From positions 1 to 64,000 of the forward strand of contig CAVOGY010000003.1 of NCBI GenBank assembly GCA_963695675.1: a DNA stretch of 64,000 nt. The letters are read 5' to 3'. The translations under genes were made by a program, and so were the position numbers. How positions within the stretch are numbered: position 1 is the stretch's first letter; each line of letters begins with the position of its first letter. Shown here piece by piece: positions 12,781 to 20,857 of the stretch. The notes under the pieces were generated by a model, which saw only the letters and a program-made list of their open reading frames with translations, made no database searches and was not told the DNA's origin. The DNA comes from DASUPK01 sp963695675 (GTDB lineage: Bacteria; Actinomycetota; Thermoleophilia; Solirubrobacterales; 70-9).

Positions 12781-14064
12781 GTGATACCCCGCTACACACG
12801 CGAGGAGATCGGCGCCGTCTGGACCCAGCAGCGCCGCATGGAGACCTGGCTGGCGGTCGAGCTGGCGGCCACCGACGCCTGGGCGGCGGAGGGCGTCCTT
12901 CCCGAGGAGGCCGCTAGAGCCTGCCGGGAGCGGGCGACCTTCACCGTGGAGGCCGTCGAGGAGCGCGAGCGCACCACGGGCCACGACGTGGCCGCCTTCG
13001 TCGACGTCGTCTCCGATTCGATCGGCGAGGAGGGGCGATGGCTGCACTACGGCCTCACCTCGTCGGACGTCCTCGACACCGCCCTCGCCCTCCAGCTCAG
13101 GGAGGCGGGGGAGATCATCCTGCGGGGAGCCAGGGCGTACCGCGACGCACTGGTGGCGAGGGCCCGAGAGTTCGCCGAGACGCTCTGCGTCGGGCGGACC
13201 CACGGTGTCCATGCCGAGCCGACCACCTTCGGGCTGAGGCTCGCGAGCTTCGCCTTCGAGGCCGACCGCAATCTCGAGCGCCTCGCCGGCGCCTTCGAGC
13301 AGGTGGCCGTCGGCAAGCTCTCGGGGGCCGTCGGGACGTACGCATCCGTCCCGCCGGCTGTCGAGGCGAGGGTGATGGACGCGCTCGGCCTGGCGCGTGA
13401 GGACGTCTCCACGCAGGTCGTCCCCCGCGACCGCCACTCGGTGGTCCTGGCACGGATCGCGATCGCCGGAGGTGGCCTCGAGCGCTTCGCCACCGAGATC
13501 CGCAACCTGCAGAGGACCGAGGTGCGCGAGGTGGAGGAGCCGTTCGGGACGGGCCAGAAGGGATCCTCGGCGATGCCCCACAAGCGCAACCCGATCCTCG
13601 CCGAGCGGCTCTGCGGGCTGGCGCGGGTGCTGCGCGGGTACTCCCAGGTTGGGCTGGAGAACATCGCCCTCTGGCACGAGAGGGACATCTCCCACTCCGG
13701 GGCGGAGCGCGTGGTCCTGCCGGACGCGACGATCGCCCTCGACTACATGCATCACGTCGCCACCCGGATCGTCGAGGGCATGACGGTGCACACCGACCGA
13801 ATGCGCCAGAACATCGAGCTCACCCATGGCGCCCTGTTCAGCCAGCGTGCCCTGACCGCGCTGGTCGAGTCCGGGATGACCCGCGACGACGCCTACCGGC
13901 TGGTCCAGGAGGCGGCGCAACGGGCCTGGGACGAGGGAACGAGCTTCCGCGAGCTGATCGGGGCGGCCGCGCCGCAGCTCGACCTCGACGCGGTGTTCGA
14001 TTACGACGCCTATCTCGAGCACGTGCCCGGGGTGATCGCCCGCCTGGATAGGCTTGCGCCGTGA
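12781..14064 (+). CDS. purB: adenylosuccinate lyase
   Basis: Cleaves fumarate from SAICAR and from adenylosuccinate, serving both de novo IMP synthesis and AMP formation. The 427-residue protein shows the superfamily signature GSSAMPHKRNP around residue 262, with TSSDVLDTALALQL and VGRTHGVHAEP earlier carrying active-site Thr/Ser and His residues. The GTG at 12781 has no Shine-Dalgarno site but a CAGAAT hexamer 6 nt upstream, suggesting a leaderless start. Its stop overlaps the next start by 4 bases. Confidence 0.96.
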   Translation: MIPRYTREEIGAVWTQQRRMETWLAVELAATDAWAAEGVLPEEAARACRERATFTVEAVEERERTTGHDVAAFVDVVSDSIGEEGRWLHYGLTSSDVLDTALALQLREAGEIILRGARAYRDALVARAREFAETLCVGRTHGVHAEPTTFGLRLASFAFEADRNLERLAGAFEQVAVGKLSGAVGTYASVPPAVEARVMDALGLAREDVSTQVVPRDRHSVVLARIAIAGGGLERFATEIRNLQRTEVREVEEPFGTGQKGSSAMPHKRNPILAERLCGLARVLRGYSQVGLENIALWHERDISHSGAERVVLPDATIALDYMHHVATRIVEGMTVHTDRMRQNIELTHGALFSQRALTALVESGMTRDDAYRLVQEAAQRAWDEGTSFRELIGAAAPQLDLDAVFDYDAYLEHVPGVIARLDRLAP

Positions 14065-14366
14065 TCCTCTACACCTGCGCCCAGAAGAAGGCGCTTAGCT
14101 CCCTGGGGCACCCATGCGGCCGGGCCGCCAAGGCGCTCGACCAGGCCGGCTATGAGTACGAGATCCGCGACCTCCCCGGCTATCGACTCGCACCCTGGAC
14201 CTGGGGTCAGAGGCAGAAGGGCCGCGAGGAGGTCCGGCGGTTGACCGGGCAGATCAACCTGCCGGTCCTGGTGCTGGATGAGGGGAAGACCGTCGTCGGA
14301 TCGGGCAGGATCGTCGACTGGGCGAAGGCCCATCCCGCATATCAGCCGGAGGCCGGCGGAGGTTGA
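14061..14366 (+). CDS. thioredoxin-fold (GST N-terminal-like) small protein
   Basis: A 101-residue protein with the beta-alpha-beta start of glutaredoxin and GST N-terminal domains: MILYTCAQKK, then HPCGRAAKALDQAGYEYEIRDLPGY, and a cis-Pro region INLPVLVLDEGKTVVGSGRIVDW. Cysteines are at positions 6 and 19 and are not arranged as CxxC. Function unknown. It overlaps purB by GTGA and purC by TTGA, so it is translationally coupled on both sides inside the purine operon, which suggests a role tied to it or simple hitch-hiking. Confidence 0.75.
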   Translation: MILYTCAQKKALSSLGHPCGRAAKALDQAGYEYEIRDLPGYRLAPWTWGQRQKGREEVRRLTGQINLPVLVLDEGKTVVGSGRIVDWAKAHPAYQPEAGGG

Positions 14367-15214
14367 CGACCTCGCTCGCCGACCTGAAGCTCCACGGCTC
14401 GGGCAAGGTCCGCGAGATCTACGAGGACGGCGACGAGCTGATCATGGTCGCCTCGGACCGGATCTCGGTCTACGACGTGATCCTGCCGACGGAGATCCCC
14501 GACAAGGGCAAGGTGCTCACCCAGATGTCGCTCTTCTGGTTCGAGCTCACCGGCGACATCGTGCCCAACCACTTCATCTCGGAGGAGGTACCGGCAGAGG
14601 CCGCCGGGCGTGGCATGCGCGTCCGCAAGCTCGACATGTACCCGATCGAGTGCGTCGTCCGGGGGTATCTGTCGGGCTCCGGCTGGCGGGAGTACCGGGA
14701 CACGGGAGCGATCTGCGGAATCCAGCTGCCGGGCGGCTTGAGCGAGTCCGAGAAGCTGCCCGAACCGATCTTCACCCCTGCCACCAAGGCCGAGCTGGGA
14801 GAGCACGACGAGAACATCGACTTCGATCGCGCAGCCGAGATCATCGGCGACCGGCCACTGATGGAGGAGCTCCGCCGGGTCTCGGTCGAGATCTACCGGA
14901 GAGCGGCCGAGCACGCGGCCGAGCGCGGGATCATCGTCGCGGACACCAAGTTCGAGTTCGGCAGGACGCCCGGCGCCGAGGTCGTCCTGGGCGACGAGAT
15001 CCTGACGCCCGACTCATCGCGGTTCTGGCCGTCAGACGACTATGAGCCCGGCCGTCCGCAGGCCTCGTTCGACAAGCAGTACGTCCGCGACTATGCGGAC
15101 TCGATCGGCTGGGATCACACCCCGCCTGGGCCCGAGCTGCCGGACGAGGTGGTCGAGAACACCCGGGCCAAGTACGTCGAGGCTTACGAGAGGCTGACGG
15201 GAGGGCGCGCGTAA
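14363..15214 (+). CDS. purC: SAICAR synthetase
   Basis: Joins CAIR and aspartate with ATP to give SAICAR. The 283 residues include the N-terminal GSGKVREIYEDGDELIMV, SDRISVYDVILPTEIPDKG, the signature VRGYLSGSGWREYR, and DTKFEFGR with the aspartate-site residues. It begins at a TTG overlapping the preceding stop. Its TAA lies in the loop of a GC-rich hairpin repeat (15201-15228) that ends in TTTT and may act as a terminator. Confidence 0.96.
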   Translation: MTTSLADLKLHGSGKVREIYEDGDELIMVASDRISVYDVILPTEIPDKGKVLTQMSLFWFELTGDIVPNHFISEEVPAEAAGRGMRVRKLDMYPIECVVRGYLSGSGWREYRDTGAICGIQLPGGLSESEKLPEPIFTPATKAELGEHDENIDFDRAAEIIGDRPLMEELRRVSVEIYRRAAEHAAERGIIVADTKFEFGRTPGAEVVLGDEILTPDSSRFWPSDDYEPGRPQASFDKQYVRDYADSIGWDHTPPGPELPDEVVENTRAKYVEAYERLTGGRA

Positions 15215-15228
15215 GCGCGACCCGTTTT
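15201..15228 (+). repeat. hairpin repeat copy 1, terminator-like, over the purC stop
   Basis: GAGGGCGCGC-gtaa-GCGCGACCC-GTTTT forms an 8-bp stem with one bulged A and a T-run, and contains the purC stop codon in its loop. In reverse complement it matches the repeats at 51902, 54972 and 55845. It could terminate or attenuate transcription between purC and purS. Confidence 0.6.
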
Positions 15229-15266
15229 CTGGCGGAAGCCGTCTGGCGCGCCGTTACGCTGAGTGA

Positions 15267-15491
15267 GTGAAGGCCAAGGTCCTGATCAGGCCGAAGGAAG
15301 GCATCCTCGATCCCCAGGGGAAGGCCGTGGAACGGGCACTGCCCGCGCTCGGTTTCGAGGGCGTGCACGAGGTGAGGGTCGGCCGTCTGGTCGAGCTCGA
15401 GACGGACGATCCGGAGAAGCTCGATGCGCTCTGCGAGAAGCTGCTGGCAAACCCTCTCATCGAGGACTACGAGGTGGAGATCGATCGATGA
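15267..15491 (+). CDS. purS: phosphoribosylformylglycinamidine synthase subunit PurS
   Basis: Small scaffold subunit that joins PurL and PurQ into the FGAM synthase complex and helps pass ammonia. The 74 residues fit the family: MKAKVLIRPKEGILDPQG, KAVERALPALGF, and the C-terminal NPLIEDYEVEI. The GTG start has a TACGCT -10-like hexamer 6 nt upstream and no Shine-Dalgarno site, so a leaderless mRNA is likely. Its stop overlaps purQ by 4 bases. Confidence 0.95.
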   Translation: MKAKVLIRPKEGILDPQGKAVERALPALGFEGVHEVRVGRLVELETDDPEKLDALCEKLLANPLIEDYEVEIDR

Positions 15492-16159
15492 TCGGCGTGA
15501 TCCAGTTCCCAGGCTCGTGCGACGAGCGCGACGCGCTGGGCGCCGTCCAGCGGGTCGGTGAGGGCAGGCTGGTCTGGCACGAGGAGACCGACCTGATCGG
15601 AGTCGAAGGAGTGATCGTGCCGGGCGGCTTCTCCTACGGCGATTACCTGCGCGCCGGGGCGATCGCGCGGTTCTCCCCGGCGATGGAGGCGGTGGCGCGC
15701 TTCGCGAGCGAGGGCGGCCCCGTGCTGGGGATCTGCAACGGCTTCCAGGTGCTCTGCGAGGCGGGTCTGCTCCCCGGCGCGCTGCTGCCCAACGAGGGGC
15801 TGCGCTTCATCTGCCGCCAGGTCGGGCTGATCGCCGAGGATTTCAGGGGCCCGTTCGGTGCGGAGTTCAGTTCGGGCGACCCGCTCTCGATCCCGATCAA
15901 GCACATGAGCGGCCGTTACTTTGCGCCGGATGAGCAGCTCGATCGAATGAAGAGCAACGGACAGATCGCCTTTCGCTATGCCCCGGGCGAGAATCCGAAC
16001 GGCAGCGCTCGTGACATCGCGGGTGTCGTCAACGAGGCCGGCAACGTTCTCGGCCTGATGCCTCACCCAGAGCACGCGGTCGATCCCCTCACCGGCTCCG
16101 ACGATGGCCTCGCCCTGTTCGGCGCTCTCGTTGCGGCCCCGCAGGCCGCCGCGGCGTGA
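15488..16159 (+). CDS. purQ: phosphoribosylformylglycinamidine synthase, glutaminase subunit PurQ
   Basis: Class I glutamine amidotransferase that supplies ammonia to PurL. The 223-residue protein starts IGVIQFPGSCDERDAL, has the nucleophile elbow GICNGFQVL with the catalytic Cys, the oxyanion loop PGGFSYGDYLRAG, and the His/Glu pair in LMPHPEHAV. The ATG at 15488 overlaps the purS stop and the stop overlaps purL, so S-Q-L are translationally coupled. Confidence 0.97.
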   Translation: MIGVIQFPGSCDERDALGAVQRVGEGRLVWHEETDLIGVEGVIVPGGFSYGDYLRAGAIARFSPAMEAVARFASEGGPVLGICNGFQVLCEAGLLPGALLPNEGLRFICRQVGLIAEDFRGPFGAEFSSGDPLSIPIKHMSGRYFAPDEQLDRMKSNGQIAFRYAPGENPNGSARDIAGVVNEAGNVLGLMPHPEHAVDPLTGSDDGLALFGALVAAPQAAAA

Positions 16160-18396
16160 GCGCCGAGGTCTCCGAGAGCCGACACCGCGAGCTCGGGCTC
16201 ACCGACTTCGAGTACGAGCGGATCACGGAGCTGCTCGGCCGGGATCCGAACGACGTCGAGCTGGCGATGTTCTCGCTGCTCTGGTCGGAGCACTGCGCCT
16301 ACAAGCACTCGCGCAAGCTGCTCAGTCGGCTGCCCACCGAGGGCGAGCGGGTGGTGATGGGACCGGGCGAGAACGCGGGGGCGGTGGACGTCGGCGGCGG
16401 ACACGCCATTGCCTTCAAGGTCGAGTCCCATAACCACCCGAGCGCGGTCGAACCGTTCCAGGGGGCGGCCACCGGCGTCGGCGGCATCCTCCGGGACGTA
16501 TTCGCGATCGGCGCGCGGCCGATCGCCGTGCTCGACTCGCTGCGCTTCGGCGAGCTCTCGTCCGAGCGCTCCCGCTACCTGTTCGAGGGCGCGGTCGCGG
16601 GCATCGGCCACTACGGCAACTCGATCGGGGTGCCCACGGTCGGCGGCGAGGTCTACTTCGAGCCGCCGTACGAACACAACTGCCTCGTCAACGCGATGTG
16701 CGTCGGCCTTGCGCGGACCGACGAGATGATCCGCTCGGCCGCCGCCGGCCCCGGCAACCTGGTCGTGATCATCGGCGCCTCCACGGGGCGCGACGGAATC
16801 GGCGGCGCCTCCGTCCTGGCCTCCGCGGAGCTCGAGGCCGGCGATGACAGCAAGCGACCCAGCGTCCAGATCGGCGACCCGTTCGAGGAGTCGAAGCTGC
16901 TCGAGTGCTGCCTCGAGCTGCTCGGGCGGGGCCTGCTCCTCTCCCTCCAGGACCTCGGCGCCGCCGGCCTGACCTCCTCGGCGGGCGAGATGGCGTCGAA
17001 AGGCGGGGTCGGCATCGACATCGACGTTGCGCGGGTGCCGTTGCGCGAGCCGGACCTGGAGCCCTTCGAGGTGATGATCTCGGAGTCGCAGGAGCGGATG
17101 CTGGCCGTGGTGCAGCCCAGGCGGCTGGAAGAAGTGGTCGCGACCTGCGAGCGCTGGCAGACGGGAGTCGCGGCCATCGGCGAGATCACCGACACCGGGC
17201 ACCTGCGTGTCCTCGACGACGGGATCGAGGTCGGCGACGTCCCGGTCGCCGCGCTGGTCGACGAGTGCCCGCTCTATGACCTCGAGCCGGAGGAGCCCGG
17301 GGGCTGGATGTATGGCAACGCGGCGACGCTCGAGGAGCAGGTGGCCCTGAGCGCCGGGCGCTCGGCTGATCCCAGCGACCCCTCGGCGGTGCTCTGCGCC
17401 CTGCTCTCCTCCCCGAACGTCGCCTCGAAGCGCTGGGCGTTCGAGCAGTACGACTCCGTCGTCGGCTCGCGGACGGTGCGGCGGCCGGAGGCGGCCGACG
17501 CCGCGGTCTTGGCGCTGCCCGAGTCCGGCCGGGCGATCGCCGTGGCGATCGACGGCAACGGACGACGGGTCGCCTGCGACCCCTACGCCGGGACGGTCGA
17601 GGCGGTGCTCGAGTGCGCCCAGAACCTCGCCTGTGTCGGGGCCGAGCCGCTCGGGCTGACGAACTGCCTCAACTTCGGCAACCCGGAGAGAGCGGCCGTC
17701 GCCTGGCAGCTCGACCGGGCGGTGCTCGGGCTGGCGGATGCCTGCCTGGGCCTGCGGGTGCCGGTCGTCGGCGGAAACGTCTCGCTCTACAACGAGACCG
17801 AGCACGGTCCGATCTATCCAACCCCGGTGGTCGGCATGGTCGGCGAGCTGCCCGATCCGGCGCACGCGCCCGGAATCGCACCGCTGGAGGGGGACCGGCT
17901 GATCCTGATCGGGCCCTTCGCCCCATCGCTGGCGGGCTCGGAGCTCGCCAAGCAGCGCGGCGAGCTCGACGCGGGGCTGCCGCAGCCTGAGGTTGGGGCG
18001 GTCGCCGAGGCGCTGTCCTTCGTGCGGCAGCTCGTCCGCGACGGCCTGGTGTCCGCCGCACACGACGTCAGCGACGGCGGGCTCGCCTGCGCGCTTGCCG
18101 AGATGGCGATCGCCGGCGGAGTCGGAGTCGATGCCGACCTAGATCCGCTCGTCGAGCTGCGTGGGGGCTCCGGGGAGACGTGCCTGTTCGGCGAGGGCCC
18201 GGGCGGCGTGATCCTCGCTGTGGCGGAAGCGCCAGCCGCCGAGGTTCTCCGGGCCGCCGAGCACGCCGGCGTCGACGCGATCGACCTCGGCGTCGCCGCT
18301 GGGGATCGCCTCTCGATCTCCGCCGCGGAGCAGGACCTCTCCGTTGCGCTCGCCGACGCCAAGCGGGCTTGGGGCTTGCTCGCGGAGACGCTCTGA
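16156..18396 (+). CDS. purL: phosphoribosylformylglycinamidine synthase, synthetase subunit PurL
   Basis: Converts FGAR, ATP and ammonia to FGAM. The 746 residues correspond to the small PurL used with PurS and PurQ. Recognisable blocks: LWSEHCAYKHSRKLL near the N-terminus, MGPGENAGAVDVG, KVESHNHPSAVEPFQGAATG (substrate and ATP loop), GNSIGVPTVGGEV, the second AIRS-like half with LGLTNCLNFGNPE and VVGGNVSLYNET, and the C-terminal AHDVSDGGLACAL. GTG start overlaps purQ. Confidence 0.97.
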   Translation: MSAEVSESRHRELGLTDFEYERITELLGRDPNDVELAMFSLLWSEHCAYKHSRKLLSRLPTEGERVVMGPGENAGAVDVGGGHAIAFKVESHNHPSAVEPFQGAATGVGGILRDVFAIGARPIAVLDSLRFGELSSERSRYLFEGAVAGIGHYGNSIGVPTVGGEVYFEPPYEHNCLVNAMCVGLARTDEMIRSAAAGPGNLVVIIGASTGRDGIGGASVLASAELEAGDDSKRPSVQIGDPFEESKLLECCLELLGRGLLLSLQDLGAAGLTSSAGEMASKGGVGIDIDVARVPLREPDLEPFEVMISESQERMLAVVQPRRLEEVVATCERWQTGVAAIGEITDTGHLRVLDDGIEVGDVPVAALVDECPLYDLEPEEPGGWMYGNAATLEEQVALSAGRSADPSDPSAVLCALLSSPNVASKRWAFEQYDSVVGSRTVRRPEAADAAVLALPESGRAIAVAIDGNGRRVACDPYAGTVEAVLECAQNLACVGAEPLGLTNCLNFGNPERAAVAWQLDRAVLGLADACLGLRVPVVGGNVSLYNETEHGPIYPTPVVGMVGELPDPAHAPGIAPLEGDRLILIGPFAPSLAGSELAKQRGELDAGLPQPEVGAVAEALSFVRQLVRDGLVSAAHDVSDGGLACALAEMAIAGGVGVDADLDPLVELRGGSGETCLFGEGPGGVILAVAEAPAAEVLRAAEHAGVDAIDLGVAAGDRLSISAAEQDLSVALADAKRAWGLLAETL

Positions 18397-18411
18397 GACA
18401 GACCCAGCAAG

Positions 18412-18516
18412 GTGAAGGTGACGGTCTTCGTCGACTTCGTGCCGGCCGGGGTAGCCGGGGTGCCGAACTCCGAGCCGGTGACGATCACCCTGGTCAAGCA
18501 GCGCAAGAAGAAGTAG
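18412..18516 (+). pseudogene. orphan C-terminal fragment of a surface/beta-sandwich-type protein
   Basis: Just after purL, 34 codons from a GTG at 18412 read VKVTVFVDFVPAG, then a short loop and SEPVTITLVKQRKKK before TAG. This is the pattern of the last beta strands and lysine tail of secreted Ig-like or repeat proteins, not of a complete gene. It is in frame with purL but separated by its TGA. It looks like a left-over 3' end; chance coding is possible. Confidence 0.35.
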
Positions 18517-18683
18517 GGCCGGGCGGGGTCGCCATCTCCGGCCCTGCAAATCACCGCATTTTGGGTGGCCGAGGCTTCCGGGCCACGCCGTGCTCGCTGC
18601 TACCCTCCCTGTGCGGGGCTGAAGTCCTGCCCCGGCTCTTCGATCTCCAAGAGGTTGAGATACCTCCCACAGACTTGACCGAC

Positions 18684-20147
18684 GTGCGTTTCGACGTTCC
18701 CGATCGCGATGGCCCGCGCGATGAGTGCGGGGTGTTCGGCGTATACGCTCCCGGCCGCGACGTCGCACGCTTCGCCTACTTCGGTCTCTATGCGCTCCAG
18801 CACCGCGGACAGGAGTCGGCCGGCATCGCCAGCTGTGAGGGGGGCCACATCACCACGCTGCGCGAGCTCGGGCTCGTCTCCCAGGTCTTCGACGAGGAGA
18901 AGCTGCGAGCGCTGTCCGGGGACATGGCGATCGGGCATGTTCGCTACTCGACCACCGGCGGCGGTGCGTGGGAGAACGCGCAGCCGGTCTGGCGAGACGA
19001 CGGCCGCGAGCTGGCCCTGGCGCACAACGGCAACCTGACCAACGCGGTCGAGCTCTACAACGAGCTGACCGAGGCCGGTCTGCATCTGCGCGGCACCTCG
19101 GACTCGGAGATCATGGCCGCGCTGCTCTCCCGCACGGCCGGGGAGGGGGACGAGTGGATCGAAGACGCGGTCGCCAAGGTGATGCCGCGGCTCGAGGGGG
19201 CCTACTCGACGGTGGTGATGACGAAGCACGCCGTGGTCGCCTTCCGCGACCCGCATGGGGTGCGGCCCCTGGCCCTGGGGAAGATCAAGGCCGGCGACGG
19301 CTTCCCCGAGTGCTTCGTGGTCGCCTCCGAGAGCTGCGCCTTCGACATCATCGGCGCGCAGATGATCCGCGAGGTGCAGCCGGGCGAGATGGTCTCGCTG
19401 ACCGCGGGCGGCCTCGAGATGAAGCCGGTGATCCAGGGGGAGCGCCCGGCGCACTGCGTCTTCGAGCACATCTACTTCTCACGGCCAGACTCCCGGCTCG
19501 AGAACCGCGTGCTGCAGGAGGTCCGCGGCAGGATGGGCGAGCTGCTCGCCGCGGAGGCGCCGGTGGACGCCGACCTGGTGATCTCGGTTCCGGACTCGGG
19601 TAATCCGATGGCGAATGGGTTCGCGCGCGCCGCCGGGCTGGCCAAGGACGACGGGCTGATCAAGAACCGCTATGTGGCGCGGACCTTCATCCAGCCGGGG
19701 CAGGAGCTGCGCAAGCACGGCCTGCGGATGAAGTTCAACCCGCTGCCCGAGATCGTGGCGGGCAAGCGGGTGGTCGTCGTCGACGACTCGATCGTGCGCG
19801 GCAATACCACCCGGCAGATCGTCGCGATGCTCAAGGACGCCGGGGCGAGGGAGGTGCACCTGCGAATCTCCGCGCCGCCGATCCGCCATCCCTGCCACTA
19901 CGGGATCGACATGTCGACCCGCGAGGAGATGATCGCTCACGATCGAACGGTCGAGGAGGTCGCCGCCGAGCTCGGCGCGGATTCGCTCGCGTATCTCTCA
20001 ATGGACGCCGTTTATGAGGCGGTCGGCACGCCCAGGGAGAAGCACTGCGATGCGTGCTTCACGGGCGAGTATCCGCTCGGCGATCCCGAGACGGCCAACG
20101 GCAAGTTCGCCCTCGAGGACATCGCTGCCGTCCCCGCCAGCCGCTGA
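18684..20147 (+). CDS. purF: amidophosphoribosyltransferase
   Basis: First committed step: PRPP + glutamine to phosphoribosylamine. The protein has an N-terminal Ntn glutaminase domain whose nucleophile is the Cys of DECGVFGVY; the residues before it are probably a short propeptide removed on maturation. LQHRGQESAGIAS and GHVRYSTTGG follow, then the PRTase domain with the PRPP loop VVVVDDSIVRGNTTRQIV. Cysteines near the C-terminus (HCDACF) and RHPCHYGIDM fit the Fe-S-containing (B. subtilis) type. The GTG at 18684 or TTG at 18675 are both possible; the frame is open further upstream without similarity. PurN, not purM, follows. Confidence 0.95.
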   Translation: MRFDVPDRDGPRDECGVFGVYAPGRDVARFAYFGLYALQHRGQESAGIASCEGGHITTLRELGLVSQVFDEEKLRALSGDMAIGHVRYSTTGGGAWENAQPVWRDDGRELALAHNGNLTNAVELYNELTEAGLHLRGTSDSEIMAALLSRTAGEGDEWIEDAVAKVMPRLEGAYSTVVMTKHAVVAFRDPHGVRPLALGKIKAGDGFPECFVVASESCAFDIIGAQMIREVQPGEMVSLTAGGLEMKPVIQGERPAHCVFEHIYFSRPDSRLENRVLQEVRGRMGELLAAEAPVDADLVISVPDSGNPMANGFARAAGLAKDDGLIKNRYVARTFIQPGQELRKHGLRMKFNPLPEIVAGKRVVVVDDSIVRGNTTRQIVAMLKDAGAREVHLRISAPPIRHPCHYGIDMSTREEMIAHDRTVEEVAAELGADSLAYLSMDAVYEAVGTPREKHCDACFTGEYPLGDPETANGKFALEDIAAVPASR

Positions 20148-20180
20148 GTCGCCGGTTCGGGGATGCGGCAGGATCCGCGC

Positions 20181-20813
20181 GTGAGCGCCTTCCGCATCGT
20201 GGTTCTCGCCTCCGGGAGCGGCACGAATCTCCAGGCGATCCTCGATCAGCTGCACCGCGGGGACGAGGGGATCGAGGTGGTCGGGGTTGCCTCCGACAAG
20301 CCGGACGCGATGGCGCTCGAGCGAGCCCGGAAGGCGGCGGTGGAGACCGCGGTCTTCCCGTCGGCCGAGTATGAGGATCGCGGCGCGCGCGATGCCGCTT
20401 TGGGCGACTGGGTCGAGGAGCGGGCAGCCGACCTGGTCGTGCTCGCCGGCTATATGCAACTGCTCTCGCCCGAGTTCGTCGGCCGTTTCCGAAACCGGAT
20501 GATCAACGTCCATCCCGCTCTGCTCCCCGCCTTCCCCGGCATCGACGCGGTGCAGCAGGCGATCGACCATGGCTCCAAGATCACCGGCGTGACGGTCCAC
20601 TTCGTCGACGAGGGGGTGGATTCGGGGCCGATCATCCTGCAGCGGCCCGTGCCGATCGCGCCCGGTCGCGATTGGGACGAGACCGAGAAGGTGATCCACG
20701 CGACCGAGCACGCGCTGCTGCCGGAGACGATCCGGCTGATCGCGGCGGGCCGCGTCAGGATCGACGAGGAGAATCCGCGGCTCGTCCACATCGACCCGGC
20801 GGAGGACGGCTGA
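20181..20813 (+). CDS. purN: phosphoribosylglycinamide formyltransferase
   Basis: Transfers formyl from 10-formyl-THF to GAR. The 210-residue protein has the N-terminal loop VVLASGSGTNLQAILD, the catalytic region RMINVHPALLPAFPG (Asn, His) and GVTVHFVDEGVDSGPII with the catalytic Asp. The GTG at 20181 is preferred for its AGGA at 7-nt spacing; an ATG at 20163 would add six residues. It follows purF closely and precedes purH. Confidence 0.96.
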   Translation: MSAFRIVVLASGSGTNLQAILDQLHRGDEGIEVVGVASDKPDAMALERARKAAVETAVFPSAEYEDRGARDAALGDWVEERAADLVVLAGYMQLLSPEFVGRFRNRMINVHPALLPAFPGIDAVQQAIDHGSKITGVTVHFVDEGVDSGPIILQRPVPIAPGRDWDETEKVIHATEHALLPETIRLIAAGRVRIDEENPRLVHIDPAEDG

Positions 20814-20843
20814 GGACCGCGGCGGGCCGCCGCCGACCCCCCT

Positions 20844-20849
20844 TAGACT
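20844..20849 (+). promoter_or_regulatory. -10-like element of a leaderless purH promoter
   Basis: TAGACT lies 8 nt before the GTG start of purH, where no Shine-Dalgarno sequence is present. The same arrangement recurs before lpd, pdhA, purS, lipA and others. Confidence 0.45.
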
Positions 20850-20857
20850 CGCGATCC

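Noticed and set aside
16063..18063. 666-codon open frame antisense to purL
   Set aside because: Entirely opposite the conserved purL gene, with shadow composition and no recognisable domain.
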